The notes under the pieces were generated by a model that did not search any database, was not told the origin of the DNA, and saw nothing but the letters and a program-made list of their open reading frames with translations. The translations under genes were made by a program, and so were the position numbers. Source: Phycisphaeraceae bacterium (GTDB lineage: Bacteria; Planctomycetota; Phycisphaerae; Phycisphaerales; UBA1924). Taken from it: a DNA stretch of 60,307 nt. Below, in pieces: positions 17,714 through 25,393 of the stretch. The stretch is taken from NCBI GenBank assembly GCA_007693965.1, contig RECQ01000027.1, positions 1-60,307 of the forward strand, read 5' to 3'. Within the stretch, counting starts at the first letter, position 1. Every line of letters starts with the position of its first letter.

Positions 17714-18787
17714 TTAGTCGATCCCGTCGAGGATCGATCTGCGAATGCTTTCCGCCATTTCCCTGTCTCGTTTGTCGCCAGCGACGAGCTCGAGGTATGT
17801 CTGCACGGGCGAGGCGTACACCACCCCAGAGGGATCCCGCCGGGCGTCGAAGATGGGAGTTCTATCTCGCGTCTCGATGATCGTCAGGTCGGAGAAGCGT
17901 TCCGTCTCTTTCCATAAGTCTCCCGCGCGTTTGCGAATTACGCTGAGATCCTCGCAGTAGGCATCTGGTTGATCCGATCGGAGCCCGCTGGCGTAGCGGC
18001 CTTGTGATGAAACGCCCGAAAGGACGAGTCGAGGCCGAGACTCGGCGCCGTCAACGCGTCGGAAGAACTGGTCGAGACCACCCACTTTAAGCGTCGCGGT
18101 GCGTTTCAGGGACGGCTTCTCGAAGCTCTCGCGAAGCTTGTCGAGCAGTGCTTCTGGCTGGAGCAGTGTGATGCTCGCGTCGGTCCGGCGAATTAGTACA
18201 TCCTCGACCATCCGCGCGAGCGCCTTTGACACGGTCGACAGAGCGACCTTGCCGCCACGCGATTCAATCTCGTCCTTGATCGCCGTCACACTCCCGAACT
18301 CGCGCCGGCAGAGAAATACGCGCGGCACGATGGAGGTGGCGCCCCGATAGGCGTACTTGCTCGGCTGCGACTCCGGGTACCGGTTGGGCCGACCGGATCG
18401 ACGGAGGTAGAGCACGCCCGGGACCAACGCGAGCCCGTTGCCGCTCAGATCGATCCCCGAGACGCCGCGCTCATCGAGCCAGTCGAGCGCTCGCTCGCTG
18501 AGGTAGGGAACGATGACCATGGGCCAGAGACCGGTCATGTCGGCGGCTTTGTCAGCCCTGCTCGCGGCCTCCTCGAGCACTCGGGGCGTGCTCCGGGTCT
18601 TCGCCTCTGCGGCAAACTCGAACGCCCGATCCCCCCAGCGAACAGTGACCCGGAAATCGGGCTGGGCGCCTCCGACGTCCCGCGCCCACGGTTCGACAGC
18701 CAGTTCGGTCTCCGGCCCCCAAGGTGAGCCGAACCGCCCGAGAATCTCGGGGATGGCGTTCTCGGAGATGGACTTAGAGAGGGGCAT
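17714..18787 (-). CDS. AbiEi-like antitoxin/transcriptional regulator of a type IV TA pair
   Basis: A 357-residue protein. The N-terminal part has the pattern PDFRVTVRW…FEFAAEAKTR, which fits a PD-(D/E)XK-like fold (PD, then E-A-K). Next comes SGIDLSGNGLALVPGVLYLR, a signature I associate with AbiEi-related proteins, then a winged HTH around 165-205 (TAIKDEIESRGGKVALSTVS) and a mixed C-terminal domain. Antitoxins of this class bind inverted repeats at their own promoter. Such repeats flank the start codon here (18788-18841). The PD-ExK-like module is unusual for a simple antitoxin and might be a degenerate or active nuclease domain. Confidence 0.7.
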   Translation of the reverse strand: MPLSKSISENAIPEILGRFGSPWGPETELAVEPWARDVGGAQPDFRVTVRWGDRAFEFAAEAKTRSTPRVLEEAASRADKAADMTGLWPMVIVPYLSERALDWLDERGVSGIDLSGNGLALVPGVLYLRRSGRPNRYPESQPSKYAYRGATSIVPRVFLCRREFGSVTAIKDEIESRGGKVALSTVSKALARMVEDVLIRRTDASITLLQPEALLDKLRESFEKPSLKRTATLKVGGLDQFFRRVDGAESRPRLVLSGVSSQGRYASGLRSDQPDAYCEDLSVIRKRAGDLWKETERFSDLTIIETRDRTPIFDARRDPSGVVYASPVQTYLELVAGDKRDREMAESIRRSILDGID

Positions 18788-18841
18788 ATTTCCAGTATAT
18801 CGGTATTTTCCGGTATCGGAAACAATGGATAAACTGGAAAT
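18788..18841 (-). promoter_or_regulatory. Nested inverted repeats and -10-like box, candidate autoregulatory operator
   Basis: ATTTCCAGT (18788-18796) and ACTGGAAAT (18833-18841) form a perfect 9-bp inverted repeat enclosing a second one, TTTCCG/CGGAAA (18807-18812 and 18817-18822). On the minus strand TATACT ends six bases before the antitoxin ATG, so the transcript would have a very short or no leader. AbiEi proteins repress by binding such repeats, so autoregulation is the simplest reading. Confidence 0.55.
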
Positions 18842-19380
18842 TCAGGCTACGGCGTTGGACCTGTACACGCGTGCGGCGAGGGATCTCGGCGATGCAGAGG
18901 GGCGGCCCAAAGGGGCCCGGTCCGGTTTGAGGCGGCAGAGACCTTCAAATGATTTGAAGGTTTCTGCACTGCCAGTTGTGTCAAAACGCTGACTCTGGGC
19001 TTCAGGAGCCGACGGAACGACACGCGGCAGTCCGCCGCAGTGACGACCCGTCCGCCAAGCCGAGGCTCCGGCTCAGACAACTGACAGAACCGACGAAACC
19101 CGGCGCCGTGGCCTGGCAGGGTCGATCGGCGACCGGTTGTGTCAGGCCACGGGTCCTCCGTAGCGATCCGTTCAGCCGACGCCCGCGGGAACAGCCGCGG
19201 ATATCGACAGACTTTCTTGCCCTGTCCGGTCCGGTCCGGATCCCGCCCCACGGCCGCCCACGCGCCCGGAATTGGCCCGTGTGGCGCCAGGGCGCCCGGT
19301 GGCGGGCCACGGGGGGATCCGGCGCGACGGTCGCGGCACGTGGCGCCCTGCGCGCCCGTATGGCGAGGCGTCGGTCGGGG
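18842..19380. other. Intergenic region, GC-rich, with a short divergent ORF relic
   Basis: A short frame from ATG 18825 (MDKLEIQATALDLYTRAARD) reads away from the antitoxin operator for about 55 codons, then loses protein-like character; it may be a gene remnant. The remainder is very GC-rich and holds one copy of a 17-bp repeat (19272-19288). The downstream part encodes only the frameshifted read-through of the SRAP gene. Confidence 0.3.
19272..19288 (+). repeat. 17-bp direct repeat, copy 1
   Basis: TTGGCCCGTGTGGCGCC here is identical to 24391-24407. The shorter core GTGGCGCCC/A recurs at about 19341 and 24478. The two exact copies bracket the prophage-like genes. Confidence 0.6.
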
Positions 19381-19888
19381 TCACGCTTCCTCGACGGGCT
19401 CGATGAGGGACCGGTCGTCGTTGGCGGGGCTGTTTACGCGCGTGCCGACCGGGTGGGCGATCAGCGTGCCGTCGGCGGCGGGGCGGAGCAGCGCCTGCGC
19501 GGCATCGACGCTCGCCATCGGCGCGGTGGATGCGCCAGGGCCGCTTGCGCTTCGAGCCCTCGACCGCCTGCCACTCGTAGAACGAGTCGGCGGGGACGAT
19601 GCAGCGGCGTCGGCGCATGGCGGCGCGGAAGGCGGGCTTGGCCGCGGCGGTCTCGGCGCGGGCGTTGATCATCCGCGAGCCGATGGACGGGTCCTTGGCC
19701 CACGAGGGGATCAGTCCCCAGCGGGCGATCGCGCCCTCGCGGCCGCCGGCGGCGATCGGGCGCACGATGAGCGAGGGCTGCGTGGGGGCGACGTTGTAGC
19801 TGATGGGAAGCTCGACGCCCGGCGGGCGCGCATCCATCGCGCTGCACATGGTCTTGACATCACGTTCGCGGGTCATTCTGCCGCACAT
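19381..19888 (-). pseudogene. SRAP-domain (YedK/HMCES) gene with internal deletion and frameshift
   Basis: The N-terminal two thirds match SRAP proteins, which crosslink to abasic sites in single-stranded DNA. Catalytic Cys2 (MCGRM), YNVAPTQ, ARWGLIPSWAKD, MINARAET and CIVPADSFYEW are all present. After RPWRIHRADG (near 19525) the frame shifts, and the authentic C-terminus appears in another frame (LLRPAADGTLIAHP, then TRVNSPANDDRSLIEPV, stop 19381-19383). The segment between, which in the family carries the H.RMP active-site histidine, is missing. Read in its own frame the protein would instead end in about 115 Arg/Pro-rich residues. It is probably inactive. It is divergent from the ParB remnant. 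Confidence 0.75.
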
Positions 19889-19944
19889 ATCACCAGCGTA
19901 CCCGCCGCAGGATCGCGGCGGGGCGCGTCATGGAGGACATACCC

Positions 19945-20190
19945 ATGCTGAAGATCGAGCAGCGCGCTCCGAGCGCGATCACCCCCTACGAGAAGAACCC
20001 GCGCGACAACGACGCCGCCGTCGACGCGGTGGCTGAGAGCATCACGCGCCTCGGCTTCCGCCAGCCCATCGTGGTGGACGAGGCCGGCGTCATCGTCTGC
20101 GGCCACACGAGGTGGAAGGCTGCGAGAAACTCGGACTGAAGAGGCTATCGGCGTGTGTCGCTCGCGACCCTGGTCATCGTCGCACAGATG
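19945..20190 (+). pseudogene. ParB/Srx-type nuclease domain, frameshifted N-terminal fragment
   Basis: From ATG 19945 (GGAGG eight bases upstream) the sequence encodes IEQRAPSAITPYEKNPRDND, then AVDAVAESITRLGFRQPIVV and VIVCGHTRWKA, the hallmark N-terminus of phage-type ParB domains (GHTRWKA is the nucleotide-binding motif). A one-base loss at about 20120 moves the continuation (EKLGLKRLSACVARD) to another frame and the original frame stops at 20139. In phages such proteins usually sit next to a DNA methylase or terminase; neither is intact here. Confidence 0.7.
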
Positions 20191-20211
20191 CAACCTCTCC
20201 CCTTTCGCTGC

Positions 20212-20907
20212 TCAGGGCACTTGTCCAAGCATGAACTCTCGCACCCGCCCCAGTCCATCGGCTTGCACGCAATGGCGGGACAAGACGTCCAGGCATGTCA
20301 GCCAGCCGCCTTCTTTGGCGTTGGTGTCGATGCAGATCGTCCACCCGAAGTCCCGAGGCAGGCAACTCTTCTGCGCGGTGTGCCCGCATATCACCATTTT
20401 GCCGCTGATGTGCGGCCGCGGAGCTGCGTAGATCTTCAGCCAGAGCAAGATGTGTGGCTCCTGTTGACGCATCAGAGCCACGGGGTCGACGCCTGCGTGG
20501 ACGAAGATGGCCTCCGGCTCCTCTTGCCAGAGCCGCGTCGAGCGAAGGAACTCGCCGTGTCGACGCTCGATCTCGACGTGATCAGCGGTGTTCTCATCCA
20601 GTCCATAGGAGCGAACCGTCTCTCGGCCGCGCTTTGTGGCCCACGCGCCGAAGTGCTGCGGCATCTGCAGCACATTGATCAGCTCGTCGTCGTGGTTGCC
20701 CCTCAGAGCGACGGTCCGCGGGCGGCTGGTCATCGCCTGCACGAGGTCAAGTGTCTCCGCCGAGTCTGGTCCGCCGTCGACATAGTCGCCGAGGAAGATC
20801 AGCCGGTCTTGATCTTTGACCTGAATGGCGTCGAGTAGCGCACGGAGGCTCCGCACTTGCCCGTGGATGTCGCCGATCGCAAGAAGCCGCGCAGATGTCA
20901 TCGGCAT
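20212..20907 (-). CDS. PPP-family metallophosphatase
   Basis: A 231-residue protein with all motifs of the calcineurin-like/PPP superfamily: GDIHG (metal ligands), GDYVDGG, LRGNHDDE, FVHAG and GHT. PPP enzymes dephosphorylate phospho-Ser/Thr proteins or cleave diadenosine tetraphosphate; the short length and overall pattern resemble bacterial and phage PrpA/PrpB-like phosphatases. An internal ATG at 20901 has the better-spaced AAGGGC, so the first two residues may be absent. It stands alone on the minus strand in the mobile region. All metal ligands are present, so it should be active. Confidence 0.85.
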   Translation of the reverse strand: MPMTSARLLAIGDIHGQVRSLRALLDAIQVKDQDRLIFLGDYVDGGPDSAETLDLVQAMTSRPRTVALRGNHDDELINVLQMPQHFGAWATKRGRETVRSYGLDENTADHVEIERRHGEFLRSTRLWQEEPEAIFVHAGVDPVALMRQQEPHILLWLKIYAAPRPHISGKMVICGHTAQKSCLPRDFGWTICIDTNAKEGGWLTCLDVLSRHCVQADGLGRVREFMLGQVP

Positions 20908-21071
20908 GCCCTTGATCCGTCACCTATACCGCCAGGTCTTAGTGCTCATCAAGCGTGTCCGGTCGCCGTCGGGGTCGTCAGAACCTGGACTGGATGGGAT
21001 TCATGCGCCGGCATGAGTGAGAGCAACCACGTATACATCTCCAGCGGGCAGACAGGGTCCTGAGCGACCGA

Positions 21072-21584
21072 TCATCCAGTGACTGCCGCGGGTTTGTCGC
21101 TGTTCTTGAGGTGATCGCGCACTCTCATGAGGGCGATGCCCAGCCAGTTGGTTCCCCTCCACTTCTCGGGAATCAGCGCGTCAGGGTGCTCGGCGGGCAA
21201 GCCAATTCCCCAGACTTCGTCCTCGGGGCTTGCCTCAGCGATGAGCCGATCGCCCGTCGCGAGCAGCAGCTCTCGAAGCTCATCGTTCTGCTCGAACTTC
21301 GCGAGGTTGCCTCGGAACACGACCTGCTGACACTCGGCTGCCCAGAGATCGGCGTCGAACGGCTTAACGCTGCGGCCGAACGCTTTCTGCTTCCGAGGGT
21401 TTCGAGTAGCCATGATCCGATTCAGGGCGTCCAAGTCACCGAACATGCGGGCCTTCTCAGACATCATGAACTGTTCACAGCAATTGTAGGAGATTGCGTC
21501 CAGTACAAAGGGGGATGGATGCCATTGGGATGGCCAGCCATCCCAAAACAGCACCAGTCGCTCTGTCGTGATGACATCATGCAT
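21072..21584 (-). CDS. NADAR-family (YbiA-like) N-glycosidase
   Basis: A 170-residue protein carrying the NADAR fold: FWDGWPSQWHPSPF near the N-terminus, the invariant CCEQFMMSEKARMFGD, RNPRKQKAFGR, a W/VFRGNLAKFEQND segment and WGIGL near residue 135. NADAR proteins remove ADP-ribose from modified guanine or cleave riboflavin-pathway intermediates, and many are found in phages and defence islands as counters to DNA ADP-ribosylation. The key glutamate (CCEQ) is present. It lies between a phosphatase and an IS3 remnant and is transcribed alone. An anti-defence or DNA-repair role fits the mobile context, but a metabolic one cannot be excluded. Confidence 0.85.
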   Translation of the reverse strand: MHDVITTERLVLFWDGWPSQWHPSPFVLDAISYNCCEQFMMSEKARMFGDLDALNRIMATRNPRKQKAFGRSVKPFDADLWAAECQQVVFRGNLAKFEQNDELRELLLATGDRLIAEASPEDEVWGIGLPAEHPDALIPEKWRGTNWLGIALMRVRDHLKNSDKPAAVTG

Positions 21585-21628
21585 GTCATATCATACCAAC
21601 TCGGGCAACTTCACCTGACCTATTCCCC

Positions 21629-21850
21629 ATGAACACAGTCCAGGCGGAGTATTGCACTCCGGGCCGGATCAGGTGGATCAAGGCCACGGGTAGGAAGCGT
21701 CATTCGGCGGAGGTGATCATGAATAAGCTTTGCCAGGTGGACGTAGATCTCTGGAGGTAACGCAGCCATGGGGGGTGTGCAAGCTGCTTGACGTGACCGA
21801 GGCCATCTGTCCGCTGTCCGCCGCTACAACTCTCAACTTGGTCCGGACTT
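21629..21850 (+). mobile_element. IS3-family OrfA remnant
   Basis: A frame starting around 21629 reads GRKRHSAEVIMNKLCQVDVDL and stops at 21763; this matches the start of IS3-group OrfA (KRHSAEEI..KLR.A). In a shifted frame VCKLLDVTEAIC (about 21775-21815) matches the next OrfA helix. Nothing of OrfB is present. It is a decayed fragment. Confidence 0.55.
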
Positions 21851-21926
21851 ATTCGGCGCTGATCGCGTGTTGCATGAAATCAAAGTTCAGAGTGAGACAC
21901 CCTCACATCCGATACGGTTCGCGAAC

Positions 21927-22229
21927 TTATCCCAGTCCGAGATCATCGAGCTTCCGTCGGAAGCCGGATTCGTCACACAGGGTGTGGACAAAGCCTCCGT
22001 CCGGCTTTTCGTACGAGATCACACCTCCTCCAGAAAGCTCGATGACGATCACCGGATCTCGAGCGTTCGCAGACCGCCGCGCAGGTATATCGATGGCCTT
22101 GCCCAGAAGGGCTTTGAGGGTCATTCCAGTGCACTCCCCGGCGAGCAACCAGCGTCCAGGGCATCCCGGAATCTCCTTCCACGTGAACCGGGACCGAAGC
22201 TGTTCCAGTGTTGGGAGTGGTGGTGTCAT
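21927..22229 (-). CDS. Conserved hypothetical protein, about 100 residues
   Basis: The 100-residue product reads WKEIPGCPGRWLLAG, a middle ARDPVIVIELSGGGVISYEK and a closing FVHTLCDESGFRRKLDDLGL. This pattern is familiar to me from short bacterial proteins of unknown function often found near toxin-antitoxin or mobile genes. It has no signal peptide, membrane segment or catalytic motif. It is alone on the minus strand between an IS3 scar and a gene-free stretch. Function is not assigned. Confidence 0.55.
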   Translation of the reverse strand: MTPPLPTLEQLRSRFTWKEIPGCPGRWLLAGECTGMTLKALLGKAIDIPARRSANARDPVIVIELSGGGVISYEKPDGGFVHTLCDESGFRRKLDDLGLG

Positions 22230-22799
22230 CTGAACAATTCTCGTCTATCCGGTCGGTCTACAGGCATTGGCGATGAGTCTTCCGTTGTAGATGGCGAGTT
22301 TGTCGTCGACCTATCGACGACTCTGAGGATGCCGCGAACCCAGGCTGGCAGCGGGCCGAGACCGTCATCGAAGTCAAAACCCTGTGTTCTGTGGGCATGA
22401 GCACTGGCAGACCCGAATACACCAAGTCGGTCGAACAACGGTTTTGAATGTTAATCAAGCCGTGTGCATCCTACAAGCCTCGGTGCCGTGGCAGCGGGTT
22501 TGACAAGGCGGCTGAACAGACCTCTCGCCAAGAGACAGCCTGGCCGGATGATGCAGATCCCTAACCCTGCAGCTGGTGCAGGAACAGGGACAAGCGCGCC
22601 GCCCGCGGTAGTGACGCGAAAGCGGCCGGATTCGCGGGGCATGGCTGGTCAAAACTCCTTTCCCAGCGACGGACGCTGGTAACGAGTCACTCCTTCATCG
22701 TGTAGTAGTTACTTTACCGGCGGCGGCGGGCCGATCCGGGCACGGCTTAGAAACATCCCCGGCCGCGGCGGAAGCTGGAAGGGCGGCGTGATGTCCAGA
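22230..22799. other. Gene-free stretch of about 570 bp
   Basis: No coding frame with protein-like composition, no ribosome sites and no clear repeats. Composition is mixed. It lies past the stop of the HARE-HTH gene; no terminator hairpin with a T-run was recognised. Confidence 0.4.
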
Positions 22800-23603
22800 T
22801 CACGCGGCGGTGAACTGGCCGCGGTCCACCTTGGCGAAGCGGGAGTCCTTCCCCTTGGCGGCGATCTCGCGCGTCATGGCGGCGTAGAGGGTGGCGTGGG
22901 GCGTCTTGCCCACGCCGGGGGTCCACAGGCCGCGTTCGATCACGCGATCGACAATCTGCTTCGCCTGCAGTGGCGCCTTGGCGTCCTTGAGGACGGTCGC
23001 CGCGGCGTCGAGGAGGCTGATGCGCTTCGGCGTGTCGGCCTTCGGCGCCTTGGCGCGTTTCTTCGGCGTGGTCGCCTTGCTCTTCTTCGACTGGGCGAAC
23101 GCCTCGTTGTGGGCGTCGTTGGCGAGCTCCTTGGCGCTCGGCGATTCGTGGTCCTGCTTCGACTTTCGCTGCTTCGCGGGCTTCTTCTTGTTCGCGCCGG
23201 GCATGGGCGGATCGGGCTCGTGGACGAGTTCGGCGCCGGGGTTGGCCTTCATCGCGGCGCGTTCGGCCTGCTCCCGGGCCATGTAGCGCTTGGCGCTGAC
23301 ACTGTCGCCGCGTTGCCAGCGGTAGGCCATGCCGGGACCGTCGCGGAAGACGACGACTTGCTCCGCCGCCTCGGACAGCCCGCTCCGCTTTTCGTTCGGC
23401 GGCACGGTCACGGTGACGGCCTTGCCGTCGCCGCGGATCACCGTGCCGGTGTGAGCGGCCTCGCCGCTCTTCTTCGCGACGCGGTCGCAATTCTGCCTGG
23501 CAGCGCCCTCAACGCGGGCGGCACTGGCGCTCATCCGCGGCGCCTTCTTCTTCGTGGTGGCCTTCTTCGTGCTGGTCTTCTTCGTGCTGGTCTTCTTCGC
23601 CAT
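22800..23603 (-). CDS. HARE-HTH domain protein with Lys/Ala-rich histone-like N-terminus
   Basis: The 267-residue protein starts with repeated KKTSTKK/KKATTKKK, a lysine-rich tail like bacterial histone H1-type proteins. A middle part (about 50-110) reads TVIRGDGKAVTVTVPPNEKR, then more Lys-rich linker. The last 70 residues are a HARE-HTH domain (ISLLDAAATVLKDAKAPLQA, …GVGKTPHATLYAAMTREI…KVDRGQF), a winged helix that links chromatin or modified-DNA recognition to effectors. AAGGAG lies before the ATG. The first gene upstream ends in a strong terminator, so this gene may be transcribed separately or by read-through. DNA binding is likely; targets are unknown. Confidence 0.8.
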   Translation of the reverse strand: MAKKTSTKKTSTKKATTKKKAPRMSASAARVEGAARQNCDRVAKKSGEAAHTGTVIRGDGKAVTVTVPPNEKRSGLSEAAEQVVVFRDGPGMAYRWQRGDSVSAKRYMAREQAERAAMKANPGAELVHEPDPPMPGANKKKPAKQRKSKQDHESPSAKELANDAHNEAFAQSKKSKATTPKKRAKAPKADTPKRISLLDAAATVLKDAKAPLQAKQIVDRVIERGLWTPGVGKTPHATLYAAMTREIAAKGKDSRFAKVDRGQFTAA

Positions 23604-23629
23604 GTCGTGGCTCCTTCTGGTTGGCGTGG

Positions 23630-23657
23630 AAATAAAAACGCCCGCAACAAGCGGGCG
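23630..23657 (-). terminator. Strong rho-independent terminator
   Basis: On the minus strand CGCCCGC-TTGTT-GCGGGCG (perfect 7-bp stem) is followed by TTTTTATTT. It abuts the stop codon of the 23658-23924 gene and precedes the HARE-HTH gene. Confidence 0.85.
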
Positions 23658-23924
23658 TCAGATGGCTCGGATCTCGATGTCCCGGCTGCATGCGGGGCAG
23701 GTCAGCCGCGTGGGCGGCGGCGTCTTCTCCCGCTCGCTGTCGAGCACATCACGCTCGATGGTCGCCCGCTCGTAGCCGCGGCTGTAGGCGAGGTCGAGGA
23801 CGCGCATCGCCGTCTCCAGCAGGTCCTCGGGGTCGGCGTCCATGATCGTGTCGGTCCAGCGGACGATCTCCGCGGACCGCTTGAGCTCGTGCTGCTTCAG
23901 GATCTGTTCGATTCGCTCGCTCAT
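23658..23924 (-). CDS. Small phage-like hypothetical protein with C-terminal CxxC
   Basis: An 88-residue acidic helical protein (SERIEQILKQHELKRSAEIV) ending in RLTCPACSRDIEIRAI. The single CPAC could be half of a zinc site in a dimer. AAAGGAGAT lies eight bases before the ATG, an excellent Shine-Dalgarno. It is immediately downstream of a similar-sized small gene (12-bp gap) and ends in a strong terminator, so the two form a small operon. Function unknown. Confidence 0.65.
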   Translation of the reverse strand: MSERIEQILKQHELKRSAEIVRWTDTIMDADPEDLLETAMRVLDLAYSRGYERATIERDVLDSEREKTPPPTRLTCPACSRDIEIRAI

Positions 23925-23936
23925 GGCGATCTCCTT

Positions 23937-24206
23937 TCAGTCGTTCTCGCTGGCGTCGTCGAGGAAGCGCTGGACCTCGTCCAGCTCCATTCCGCTGATG
24001 AAGGCGACGGTGTTGAGCAGGTTGCTGCGAACCTCCTTGAGGTCGCCGACGTAGCCCCAGTTCCGCTCGACCAGTCCGGCGGCGCGTTCGTGGTGCTTGT
24101 CGAGCTCCATCTGCAGGACGTCGATCAGGCGGGCGATGTCGCTGCGGGCGCTGGCGTACTGCGCCGTGTTGGCCTTGCGTTCGCGATTTCTTCTGGTCCT
24201 CTTCAT
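23937..24206 (-). CDS. Small helical hypothetical protein
   Basis: An 89-residue protein beginning with a basic stretch (KRTRRNRERKANTAQYASAR), then amphipathic helices (IARLIDVLQMELDKHHERAA) and an acidic tail (EVQRFLDDASEND). The start at 24206 is chosen because AAAGGA is correctly spaced; a longer frame upstream has only Arg/Pro-rich shadow composition. Downstream partner is the 23658-23924 gene. No family is recognised; phage-type accessory gene is likely from context. Confidence 0.6.
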   Translation of the reverse strand: MKRTRRNRERKANTAQYASARSDIARLIDVLQMELDKHHERAAGLVERNWGYVGDLKEVRSNLLNTVAFISGMELDEVQRFLDDASEND

Positions 24207-24528
24207 GGCCTTGTCCTTTCGTGTTCTGCGGCGGCCGGCATGGCCTTCGCACATGCACATGAAGGGGCATCCGGCGGAGAACATCCAGTCGAAAACGCTG
24301 CAATTCCAGAGGATTCCGCACTTCGCGCCAGATCTGGGCCCGCATGTGAAACAGGGGCGACTGCGCCGATCCGCGCGAGGTTCGCGCAGGTTGGCCCGTG
24401 TGGCGCCCGGCGCGCGCGGGCGGCGCAGCGCGCACATCCCCGCCCCTTCGCCACACGGGCGAACGTGGGCCGCCGTGTGGCGCCCGGGCGACGCGGGGGT
24501 TGGACCTTCAACGCGGAGGCAGCGTGAC
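24207..24528. promoter_or_regulatory. Divergent promoter region with 17-bp repeat and perfect inverted repeat
   Basis: This region separates leftward and rightward phage-like genes. It contains copy 2 of the 17-bp repeat (24391-24407) and a perfect 10-bp inverted repeat CGCCACACGG/CCGTGTGGCG (24449-24458 and 24473-24482, spacer 14 bp) built from the same GTGTGGCG core. The position and symmetry fit an operator for a dimeric regulator; no -10/-35 pair is clear. Confidence 0.45.
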
Positions 24529-24771
24529 ATGTCCGAGCAGGCGTCCAGTCAATCAGCGCTGAATCCCGCCGCCTTGCCCGTGGAGGCCGCGGCGGCGCTG
24601 CTGTCGCGCGCTGGCGGCGCTTCCGGGGGCGGGGGGATCACGGCGGACATGCTCCGCGCCGACATCGAGGCCGGCGCGCCGACGAACGCGGACGGGACCA
24701 TCAACCTCGTGCACTACACCGCATGGGTGGTGCGCGAGATCGCGCAGGGAGGCGCATCCGGTGCCGGTTGA
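24529..24771 (+). CDS. Small hypothetical protein upstream of terminase
   Basis: An 80-residue protein with an Ala/Gly-rich start (SEQASSQSALNPAALPVEAA) and a C-terminal half TADMLRADIEAGAPTNADG followed by LVHYTAWVVREI. GGAGG lies before the ATG. It overlaps the terminase gene by 11 bp; the end of its sequence (…VHYTAWVVREI) resembles a repeated piece within the next protein (LLRYAAWLVRERHA), so both may share a small helical module. Possibly a small-terminase-like or head-packaging accessory gene. Confidence 0.6.
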   Translation: MSEQASSQSALNPAALPVEAAAALLSRAGGASGGGGITADMLRADIEAGAPTNADGTINLVHYTAWVVREIAQGGASGAG

Positions 24772-25393
24772 CTCCCGGAAGATTGATCCCCGCCGCCTGC
24801 GCCCGGGCGAGCTGTGCCGCCTGCTGAACTCCACGCCGCTGGGCGAGGTGATCGGCGAGCGGCAACTGCTGCGCCATCGCACGCGGGCCGGGATGCGCAT
24901 CTGCGCCGATGGCGACACGCAGCGCGTTGATCTGCTGCGCTACGCGGCGTGGCTGGTGAGGGAGCGGCATGCGCGCCTGGCCGAGCCCGAGATCTCGGAG
25001 GCTGAGGAGTACGAGCGCCATCGCGAGCGGACGCGGGCGCGGAGCGTGTCCCTCAGCCGCGCGGGGCGCGACATCGGTCCGCTGCCCGAGGTCGTGAATC
25101 CGCAGCGCAAACAGGAATGCGAGCGCGACTTCCGGGGGTTCTGCGAGCGGTACTTCCCGGCGACCTTCCACCTGGCGTGGTCGGAGGATCATCTGAAGGT
25201 GATCGCGCGAATCGAGCGGGCGGTGCTGGAGGGCGGGCTGTGCGCGATGGCGATGCCGCGGGGAAGCGGCAAGACATCGCTCTGCGAGACGGCGTGCCTG
25301 AGGGCGCTAGTGTACGGCCATCGCGAGTTCGTGGCATTGATCGGGGCAGATGAGGCTCACCGTGGTGTGGCCGGACGACCTAGCCGGCGGTAG
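24761..25393 (+). pseudogene. Phage terminase large subunit, N-terminal fragment
   Basis: GTG start overlapping the preceding gene. After an N-terminal helical module, residues ~110-200 read NPQRKQECERDFRGFCERYF, HLAWSEDHLKVIARIERAV, MAMPRGSGKTSLCE (Walker A) and FVALIGADEAH, the start of a terminase ATPase. The rest (Walker B, nuclease domain) is absent: at about 25360 the sequence turns into unrelated DNA and stops at 25393. It marks the right boundary of the phage-like remnant, probably by deletion or insertion of the T6SS side. Confidence 0.75.

Noticed and set aside
22788-24527. A long plus-strand open frame (579 codons) opposite the HARE-HTH gene
   Set aside because: It is antisense to three genes with good starts and family matches; its composition is that of a complementary frame in GC-rich DNA.
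23937-24530. A 197-residue protein starting at 24530 on the minus strand
   Set aside because: The first ~108 residues are Arg/Pro/Cys-rich shadow sequence of the GC-rich repeat region; an ATG with AAAGGA at 24206 is the real start.
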